NCBI GenBank assembly: GCA_030597485.1
Contig: JAUVRU010000060.1
Location: forward strand, 1 to 8,152
Direction of reading: 5' to 3'
Length of the DNA: 8,152 nucleotides
Source: Anaerolineae bacterium
Lineage (GTDB): Bacteria > Chloroflexota > Anaerolineae > 4572-78 > NAK82
Shown: piece after piece, positions 1 through 4,652 of the stretch
How the letters are laid out: the number at the start of each line of letters is the position of its first letter
Numbering within the stretch: position 1 is the stretch's first letter
Notes under the pieces: model-generated
Database searches by the model: none
What the model was told of the DNA's origin: nothing
The model's input: the letters and a program-made list of their open reading frames with translations, nothing else
Position numbers and translations under genes: made by a program

Positions 1-389
1 AGCGTTTTCTGCCAACGCAGGGCCGAGACTTGGCCTACTGCCAACTGATTCGCGGCAAGGCGCTCGGCGGGGATGCCGGCATGTTCGTAGAGATTATAGC
101 CGCCGCGCAACCCGAAATACACGTCTGCCCACTCCATGCCATAGGCCTCGATCTCCGGAACCCAACTCAGCTGTTCGGCATTGCCATATCGAAGCGCCAG
201 ATTGCGCAGCGACTCGGACAGGAACTGCACTTGCGGATGAGCGCCTGCCTTGATCGCCGCCTCGCAGATGGCATGAACTAGAGGGTAGGTTTCCACCTCC
301 GACATGGCAATCATCACGCGGTCGTTGGGCCTCACAGCGGTCGAGTGATGAACCATCAGCTGGCCCAACTGCTTCCAACGTTTGTCCAC
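1..389 (-). CDS. M29-type aminopeptidase (thermophilic metalloprotease family), N-terminal part only
   Basis: The reading frame opens at GTG (389-387) and runs off the left edge, so only about the first 129 residues are present. The protein starts MDKRWKQLGQLMVHHSTAV and continues with PLVHAICEAAIKAGAHPQV and, later, ERLAANQLAVGQVSALRW. This matches the usual start of M29 aminopeptidases, which are broad-specificity cobalt/zinc exopeptidases of about 370-410 residues: an N-terminal 'LA.LLV.YS..V.PGDRV.I' stretch, then 'PLV.A...A..AGAHP'. The metal ligands of the family lie in the C-terminal half, outside the window, so catalytic competence cannot be judged. The GTG lies two bases after the stop of the BtpA-family gene. 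A GAGGAG within the end of that gene (about 13 bases upstream) is its only ribosome-site candidate, so translational coupling is likely. Family recognition is by eye; the cellular substrate is unknown. Confidence 0.75.
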   Translation of the reverse strand, partial: MDKRWKQLGQLMVHHSTAVRPNDRVMIAMSEVETYPLVHAICEAAIKAGAHPQVQFLSESLRNLALRYGNAEQLSWVPEIEAYGMEWADVYFGLRGGYNLYEHAGIPAERLAANQLAVGQVSALRWQKT

Positions 390-391
390 CC

Positions 392-1204
392 CTAGCGCCG
401 AATCTCCTCGACCTTCCGCATAAACTCGCGCACCCGATTCTCCTCAACCTCGTTCCAGATGTAGCCGTCACGCTTGAACGTCGTGCCGATAATCGCCCCG
501 TCTGCCACCGAAAGCATCTGCTCGACGTTCGACAGGCGCACCCCCGTGTTGGCAAACACCGGCGTGTCCGGGACGGCCTCCTTGACCTGTTTCAGGATCT
601 CAAATGGCGCTTCCGTCCCCGCCGTCAGCCCAGAGACGCACAGCCCATCCGGCTGCGATACGAAGACAGTTGACTTTGCGATATCCACGATATGCCGTTC
701 TGCGAGATAGACGGCTGATTCGGGCACGATATTGAACAGCAGCTTGATGTTCTGCCCGTGCACCGCGTGTTGGTGGCGGATGATTTCACCGCAGTTGGTG
801 TTCCACAACCCGTAGTCGCTGGCGTACACGCCGCTGAAAATCTCGCGCACAAACAGGGCGCCGGTCGCAACTGCCAGATCAATGGATGCGGTGGGGTCCC
901 AAAGTACATTGACGCCAAACGGCACTTTGATTTCGCTACACAGTTCGCCAATGACGCGCGCCATGCAGGCTGCAGTGATCGGATCAACCTTGGTCAGGTA
1001 GGGCAAACTGGACTCGTTGGAAAACAAGAGAGCATCCACACCGCCGTCCTGCAACGCATGTAGGCTGGTGCGCGCCGACTGGACTACCCAGTCCATGCCT
1101 TTTTGGGAGTCGTAACCGGGATCACCCGGCAGCGCCTTGAGGTGACACATAGCAATGATGGGTTTACTTGTGTGGAAGACATCTCTGAGCCAGTTCATCG
1201 TCAT
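392..1204 (-). CDS. BtpA/SgcQ family TIM-barrel protein
   Basis: The protein has 270 residues, the normal length for the BtpA (photosystem I biogenesis)/SgcQ family. Family landmarks are MCHLKALPGDPGY (19-31, the 'M.HL.ALPG.P.Y' signature), GVNVLWDP (97-104), SGLTAGTEAP (191-200) and VADGAIIGTTFK (233-244), the last resembling a TIM-barrel phosphate-binding end. In cyanobacteria BtpA affects photosystem I stability. In heterotrophs the homologues sit in sugar or nucleoside catabolic operons with an unproven enzymatic role, and that setting fits the GntR neighbour here. I chose ATG at 1204 because GAGGAG (1211-1216) sits 6 bases upstream and the family homology begins right there. An in-frame ATG at 1321 would add 39 residues that do not resemble the family. 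The protein is soluble, with no signal peptide. It is probably transcribed from the gntR promoter, since no convincing promoter is visible in the 251-base spacer. Confidence 0.85.
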   Translation of the reverse strand: MTMNWLRDVFHTSKPIIAMCHLKALPGDPGYDSQKGMDWVVQSARTSLHALQDGGVDALLFSNESSLPYLTKVDPITAACMARVIGELCSEIKVPFGVNVLWDPTASIDLAVATGALFVREIFSGVYASDYGLWNTNCGEIIRHQHAVHGQNIKLLFNIVPESAVYLAERHIVDIAKSTVFVSQPDGLCVSGLTAGTEAPFEILKQVKEAVPDTPVFANTGVRLSNVEQMLSVADGAIIGTTFKRDGYIWNEVEENRVREFMRKVEEIRR

Positions 1205-1274
1205 GAGAATCTCCTCGGGGAAACAATCCTGGTCCAACAACAATGGTTTCTGAGTGCCGCGGCGTGTGGCTTGT

Positions 1275-1340
1275 GAACACACATACGCTCTTGACGACCG
1301 GACTTCCTGCATCAATGCCAAGCGTACGGTTTTTCTTCAA
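1275..1340 (-). pseudogene. Possible remnant of a sugar-kinase (actin-fold ATPase) N-terminus
   Basis: In the spacer between gntR and the BtpA gene, one minus-strand frame reads LKKNRTLGIDAGSPVVKSVC followed by VF, starting at a TTG (1340-1338). This closely resembles the first beta-hairpin (phosphate-1 loop) of FGGY carbohydrate kinases and BcrAD-type ATPases, usually 'YLGID.GT/S..VK.VLFD'. After residue 22 the frame runs on to a TAA at 1164 without further recognisable kinase sequence, and it overlaps the BtpA start. No kinase body follows. The simplest reading is a deletion that left only the 5' end of a kinase gene once located between repressor and BtpA gene, an arrangement plausible for sugar operons. 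The ribosome site before the TTG is weak. The match is short, so chance similarity cannot be excluded. Confidence 0.35.
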
Positions 1341-1455
1341 GTCCGATCCGCCCGTTTCCCGATCATGCTCCGCTGCTGCAGGCACGTTGTCGCCGATATG
1401 GATCGGCAGGCTCGGAGGATCATCTGCCAGCACAATGCTTCGTCCAACACACACT

Positions 1456-2229
1456 TCATTCCGCAACAGAAGGCACTGTGATCCGTGCGCGCGTGCCATG
1501 CAGCGAGACATGGAACTCGTAGAATGCCGCACGATACACCGAATACGAGTATTCCACCGGCCGGTCTCGACTGCCGTAAGCGATTCGGTTGAGGTGCAAG
1601 ATCAGTGGATGAGGATCATCGCGGATTCCGAGGAGATCGGCTTCCTCATCGTTGGCGATACCGGCGCGAATGGTCTGGTCTGCGCGGGCCAGGGTCAGGC
1701 CGTAATCGTGGTGCAGAACAGTGAACAACGACTCACGCGAGAAATCATGCTCGTCGAGAAGGCCCGGGCACAGTGCATCCACCAGGTAGCATGTGTCAAT
1801 GACAACGGGCTGCTGGTTGGCCAGTCGTAACCTGCGCAGCTTCGCGACTCGGCTGCCTACTTCAATGTTCAGTCGTGTGGCTATGTCTTCGTCGCTCTGA
1901 ACAATCTCCGCCTGCAGCACCTTACTGCTTGGCTCAATACCCGCCGCACGCATATCCTCACTGAAAGAGATCAGTCGCCCCAGGCTGTGCTGGAAAGCCA
2001 GCCTCCGCACACAGGTCCCCCTGCCGTCCCGGTTGTACACCCAGCCTTCTTGGCGGAGGCCCAGCACTGCCTGCCGGGCAGTCTTACGACTCACTCCGAA
2101 CCGCCGAGAGAGTTCACGCTCAGAGAGCAAGCGACCACTCGAGTCGTAGCGACCCTGGCGTATCTCCTGCATCAGTATCTGCTGTATTTGACGATAGAGC
2201 GGTTCAGAAGATGACGCATCAATGCTCAT
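1456..2229 (-). CDS. GntR family (HutC subfamily) transcriptional regulator with UTRA domain
   Basis: The protein has 257 residues. An N-terminal winged helix (about 10-75) contains PLYRQIQQILMQEI, LLSERELSRRFGVSRKTARQ (recognition helix about 46-60) and the wing motif GRGTCV (69-74). A UTRA effector-binding domain follows (about 80-250), with LISFSEDMRAAGIEPSSKVL and the closing PVEYSYSVYRAAFYEF typical of HutC-type regulators. Such proteins bind DNA as dimers and release it on binding a small metabolite, often a sugar phosphate or amino-acid derivative; the ligand here is unknown. I chose ATG at 2229 rather than the in-frame ATG at 2301, because the latter overlaps the promoter -10 box and the extra 24 residues are not GntR-like. 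The ribosome site before 2229 is weak. A palindromic operator candidate at 2277-2289 lies in the leader, so autorepression is likely. The BtpA and aminopeptidase genes downstream are the probable targets. Confidence 0.9.
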   Translation of the reverse strand: MSIDASSSEPLYRQIQQILMQEIRQGRYDSSGRLLSERELSRRFGVSRKTARQAVLGLRQEGWVYNRDGRGTCVRRLAFQHSLGRLISFSEDMRAAGIEPSSKVLQAEIVQSDEDIATRLNIEVGSRVAKLRRLRLANQQPVVIDTCYLVDALCPGLLDEHDFSRESLFTVLHHDYGLTLARADQTIRAGIANDEEADLLGIRDDPHPLILHLNRIAYGSRDRPVEYSYSVYRAAFYEFHVSLHGTRARITVPSVAE

Positions 2230-2276
2230 ACTGCGACGCTCACGCTTGCTGACTCCAACGGGGCATAATGTCTGAG

Positions 2277-2290
2277 GCGGTCTATACCAT
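2277..2290. promoter_or_regulatory. Candidate GntR/HutC operator (DasR/NagR-like)
   Basis: On the minus strand this reads TGGTATAGACCGC, an imperfect palindrome with GGT and ACC half-sites around ATAG. The layout resembles the TGGTCTAGACCA-type sites of DasR and NagR/YvoA, which are also HutC-subfamily GntR regulators. It lies at about +4 to +16 relative to the start of transcription predicted from the gntR promoter, a position suited to autorepression. Assignment is by resemblance and position only. Confidence 0.5.
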
Positions 2291-2299
2291 CCAATATCC

Positions 2300-2328
2300 A
2301 TTATATCAGCTTTCTATCACGTTGTCAA
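2300..2328 (-). promoter_or_regulatory. Sigma70-type promoter of gntR (and probably btpA and aminopeptidase)
   Basis: On the minus strand, TTGACA (2328-2323) and TATAAT (2305-2300) are separated by exactly 17 bases, a perfect consensus promoter. Transcription would start near 2293, leaving a leader of about 64 bases before ATG 2229. The -10 box overlaps the upstream in-frame ATG at 2301, which rules that codon out as the start. Confidence 0.88.
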
Positions 2329-2333
2329 ATGAC

Positions 2334-2508
2334 TGAACCAGAGAGTGTTGAAAAAGGCAGTTGGCCTGGGTTGCAGTGGGGGGGATTTGCCAAGAACGTT
2401 ACCTTTTCGGCATTCCCATCCCTAGATCTGACCTATCCTGGCCTCAAAGTGGGGTGCCGTCCCTAACCCAGCACATAAGTACGGGGTTTTTCCACACCCT
2501 CTGAACCA
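2334..2508. mobile_element. MITE-like non-coding insertion with terminal inverted repeats and target duplication
   Basis: The left end GAGAGTGTTGAAAAA (2341-2355) is matched by the inverted right end TTTTTCCACACCCTC (2487-2501), identical at 13 of 15 positions. The body is 161 bases. It is flanked on both sides by the direct repeat TGAACCA (2334-2340 and 2502-2508). Because the outer bases of that repeat also extend the inverted repeat, the true target duplication is 5 to 7 bases (core GAACC). The inside has no recognisable coding sequence, so it would depend on a transposase supplied elsewhere. Ends of the type GAG.GTGT.GAAAAA occur on several insertion sequences, but I cannot name the parent family. 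The left edge is only 5-10 bases upstream of the gntR -35 box, so the insertion replaced whatever lay upstream of that promoter. Confidence 0.65.
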
Positions 2509-2790
2509 CTCCCTTCGGTAATGTTATGATTTGGCTTGACACGGTGCCAGATTCAACTTTCTGGTTGCGGCCTATACCAAGTCGGGGAGTGAGCATCCCA
2601 AGATGCAGGCAGGGTCGGCAGAGGTAGCCGGGGCGATGGCCTGAAGGGAGTATGTGGTGTTGGATGTCGCGATCGACACTAGACCTCGTATCTGTCACCC
2701 AACTCGTCACCACTCACGGGCATTGGATTGACATGGATGTGTGGTGTGTTTCACGGGTTTCGCGAAGAGGGCAGTGGTGCGCAAAGGGAA
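2509..2790. other. Intergenic stretch without recognisable gene
   Basis: Apart from the operator-like site at 2567-2579, I see no conserved protein, RNA gene or clear repeat here. Open frames in this stretch (such as a minus-strand one ending at 2444) give no family-like sequence and run through the end of the MITE. It probably serves only to separate the gntR promoter region from the 3' end of the LysM gene. Confidence 0.5.
2567..2579. promoter_or_regulatory. Second copy of the GntR operator-like motif
   Basis: GCGGCCTATACCA matches the candidate operator GCGGTCTATACCA at 2277-2289 in 12 of 13 positions, in the same orientation, with the MITE between the two. A TTGACA at 2536-2541 lies upstream on the plus strand, but there is no acceptable -10 box and no plus-strand gene follows. 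It could be an auxiliary operator for looping, or a relic of a promoter region split by the insertion. Confidence 0.35.
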
Positions 2791-2820
2791 GGAGGCGGCT
2801 CCGTTGATTGAGCCGCCTCC
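2791..2820 (-). terminator. Rho-independent terminator of the LysM gene
   Basis: A perfect 11-bp stem, GGAGGCGGCTC (2791-2801) paired with GAGCCGCCTCC (2810-2820), has an 8-base loop. Read on the minus strand it is followed by TTCCCTTTGC, a modest T-rich tail. It lies about 60 bases after the LysM stop codon and no plus-strand gene ends nearby, so it serves the minus-strand gene. Confidence 0.8.
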
Positions 2821-2879
2821 CTGAAGAAGAGAATCTCAGTTGGTTCGGTGTTCCCAAGGTGATTCTGAGCTCAGAAGCG

Positions 2880-4391
2880 TCAGGCCGGTCTAAACTCGAT
2901 GGTGGCAGTCCCCACCCCGTCCAAGTATATCTCCATCGCAATTCCGGCGCCATCCAAGATCACCTGATAGGTTCCGGTACTCAGGCCGCCGATGTTGCAG
3001 GCGCCGTTGCCGTGCTCTGGCTTAGTTCCGGTGATACAATACGTCTCGAACCCTGCGGAAGTGGTCACCCGGATCTTCTGACCATCGGCGCCGGTTCTGA
3101 TCACCAGGATGGAATAGACCCCGGTGAGCTCGGTGCCGTTGGTGTTCTCCACGATCTCAGCCACCCAGCCGATGCCGCTGGCGGCGGCGGCGATCGGGTC
3201 GATTTTCGGTGAGACCGCTTTCCAGTAGAACTCAACCAACGGTCTGTGTCCCCCGTGCACCTGGGCCTGGGCGATCTTTGACGGCTGGCCCTCCATCTCC
3301 ATCCAGACCTGGTAATTTCCGGGCGGAATGTCACGCAGTATGTACGTTGGCAGCCAGCTGTACTCAAAGGATATGCTTGTCACTCCCCGTCGCACCGACC
3401 CATCAGGGAAACGAACGGCTACGTCGAATTCCTCTTGCTCATCGCTGGGTACCATCACCATCAGTGTGGTGGTGCCATCTGGATCATCCGGATCGGCAGT
3501 CTGGGAGCCCACCCACCACATTTCTGGGCGTACCACGTAGATTACGCCTCCAGGCCGCCGGGAAAGGGGCGGTTCTGTCTGCGTTGGTTGTCCGGTCGTG
3601 GGGGGCAAGGGTATGTATGGATACGGTTGGAATCCCGAAGGTACGGGGGACTGAGTTGGTCCGGTGGTGGCTCCAGGCGGTTGGTAGCTGGGCGGTACCG
3701 GTGCCGGCGCCGAGGGATAAGGCTGATATGTGGGCGCAGCCGCCGGAACCTCGTAGGAGGGAGCGCTGCCGGGTGACACTATCTCCTCAACGGTGGATGA
3801 AGGGATACACAGCCGCAGACTCTGAACGATTATGTCGCTGCTCAGGTAGTTGGCCAGCATCAGGGCGTTGACGGTGACCCCGTATCGGGTGGCGATGTCA
3901 GCCAGCGTGTCGCCCTGTTGGACCGTGTGGTAGCTGATGCAGATGACAGGCTTGGGTGGGTACGCTGGCGTGGCCCCGGCAGGGATCACAAGCACCTGTC
4001 CCACATACACATAGTCGGTCTCGCCCAGACCGTTGGCCGCTGCCAGCTGGGCCACGGTCACCCCGTAAAGAGATGCGATGGACGAAAGCGACTCGCCCAC
4101 ATCCACCATGTGCTCGAGTGCCTGACCGGCGCTCTGAGTCTGGACCACAGGGATGACCAGCTGTTGCCCCGCGTAAATGGCGTCGGGGTCGCTCAAGGAG
4201 TTTGCGCCCCTGATGGCGGCGACGGTGACACCGTAACTTGTGGCGATCTCCCACAGGGTCTCACCTGCCTGCACGATATGCACTGTCTCACCATCACCAG
4301 TCTGGTTTGGTGCTGCTGATACGCTTGCTGGCAGTAGGACCATGCTGATGGCCACCAGCAACCCCACGATTCGCATGAATTGGCTTGACAT
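2880..4391 (-). CDS. Secreted protein with three LysM domains, proline-rich linker and a C-terminal domain of unknown function
   Basis: The protein has 503 residues. A signal peptide (about 1-27; hydrophobic GLLVAISMVLLPASVSAA) directs export. Three LysM domains follow at about 37-81, 94-137 and 154-197, each with the pattern 'V..GE/DTL..IA..YGVTV..L..AN.L....I..GQ.L.IP'; LysM domains bind N-acetylglucosamine-containing glycans such as peptidoglycan. LysM3 is bracketed by C151 and C195. A Pro/Tyr/Thr-rich linker (about 200-281) leads to a C-terminal half (282-503) of beta-rich sequence, perhaps two sandwich domains (about 282-390 and 405-503). The second contains a close cysteine pair (C452, C465). 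No catalytic motif is visible, so it is more likely a binding or structural envelope protein than a hydrolase. The start is well supported: AAGGAGG (4398-4404) lies 6 bases before the ATG. It is transcribed alone, divergently from the glycosyltransferase gene. Confidence 0.88.
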   Translation of the reverse strand: MSSQFMRIVGLLVAISMVLLPASVSAAPNQTGDGETVHIVQAGETLWEIATSYGVTVAAIRGANSLSDPDAIYAGQQLVIPVVQTQSAGQALEHMVDVGESLSSIASLYGVTVAQLAAANGLGETDYVYVGQVLVIPAGATPAYPPKPVICISYHTVQQGDTLADIATRYGVTVNALMLANYLSSDIIVQSLRLCIPSSTVEEIVSPGSAPSYEVPAAAPTYQPYPSAPAPVPPSYQPPGATTGPTQSPVPSGFQPYPYIPLPPTTGQPTQTEPPLSRRPGGVIYVVRPEMWWVGSQTADPDDPDGTTTLMVMVPSDEQEEFDVAVRFPDGSVRRGVTSISFEYSWLPTYILRDIPPGNYQVWMEMEGQPSKIAQAQVHGGHRPLVEFYWKAVSPKIDPIAAAASGIGWVAEIVENTNGTELTGVYSILVIRTGADGQKIRVTTSAGFETYCITGTKPEHGNGACNIGGLSTGTYQVILDGAGIAMEIYLDGVGTATIEFRPA

Positions 4392-4473
4392 TGTCTGCCT
4401 CCTTCACGCCCTGACGGCGGATTCACCGGCCGCACCGGGCACCTCGGTTCGAGGAATAGTGGCATGTGGTCCA

Positions 4474-4487
4474 CACACGCGCGTGTG
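4474..4487. promoter_or_regulatory. 14-bp perfect palindrome in the LysM gene leader
   Basis: CACACGCGCGTGTG is a perfect palindrome lying about 23-36 bases downstream of the predicted LysM gene transcription start. It could be an operator for a dimeric repressor. An RNA hairpin is less likely because the palindrome has no loop. Confidence 0.35.
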
Positions 4488-4492
4488 AACCT

Positions 4493-4506
4493 ATGACTCT
4501 TGTCAT
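4493..4506. promoter_or_regulatory. Inverted repeat at the LysM transcription start
   Basis: ATGAC-TCTT-GTCAT is a 5-bp inverted repeat with a 4-base gap, at about +4 to +17 of the predicted LysM transcript. It could be an operator or a 5'-end hairpin that protects the mRNA. Its short arms make chance occurrence quite possible. Confidence 0.25.
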
Positions 4507-4516
4507 CCTATTTTAC

Positions 4517-4545
4517 ATAATACATCATTTTCGCCGAAATGTCAA
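4517..4545 (-). promoter_or_regulatory. Sigma70-type promoter of the LysM gene
   Basis: On the minus strand, TTGACA (4545-4540) and TATTAT (4522-4517) are separated by 17 bases: a perfect -35 and a -10 with one mismatch. Transcription would start near 4510, giving a leader of about 119 bases before ATG 4391 that holds two inverted repeats. Confidence 0.8.
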
Positions 4546-4614
4546 GTCTGTCAGAAGCGCGAAATCGGCGTTCTATTGCCTGGAAACCGAACACCTACCC
4601 CCAGACGCCGTGAT

Positions 4615-4643
4615 TCGTCAGGGTGTGGTAGGTGGTGTACAAT
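4615..4643 (+). promoter_or_regulatory. Candidate promoter of the glycosyltransferase gene, giving an almost leaderless mRNA
   Basis: TACAAT (4638-4643) is a good -10 box. TCGTCA (4615-4620) is a weak -35 (4 of 6 matches) at 17-base spacing. Transcription would begin near 4650, only a few bases before ATG 4653. There is no proper ribosome-binding site before that ATG, which fits a leaderless or near-leaderless transcript. Confidence 0.5.
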
Positions 4644-4652
4644 CGAGAGATC

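Noticed and set aside
1205..1321. Longer BtpA-family start at ATG 1321, adding 39 residues
   Set aside because: The extension has no family similarity, while ATG 1204 has GAGGAG at ideal distance and immediate homology after it.
2230..2301. Longer gntR start at ATG 2301, adding 24 residues
   Set aside because: The ATG overlaps the -10 box of a perfect promoter and the added residues do not resemble GntR proteins; ATG 2229 begins right before the winged helix.
2536..2564. Plus-strand promoter starting with TTGACA at 2536
   Set aside because: At 16-18 base spacing the sequence is TTTCTG/TTCTGG/TCTGGT, not a -10 box, and no plus-strand gene follows.
2665..2678. TGTCG-CGAT-CGACA inverted repeat
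   Set aside because: The arms are five bases with no promoter or gene nearby; not distinguishable from chance.
2444..2713. An 89-codon minus-strand open frame as a gene
   Set aside because: It crosses the end of the MITE and one copy of the target duplication, has no ribosome site and shows no family-like sequence.
3209..3871. Long plus-strand open frame opposite the LysM gene
   Set aside because: It is antisense to a well-supported gene with signal peptide, three LysM domains and ribosome site, and its translation is low-complexity Arg/Pro/Gly-rich as expected for a shadow frame.
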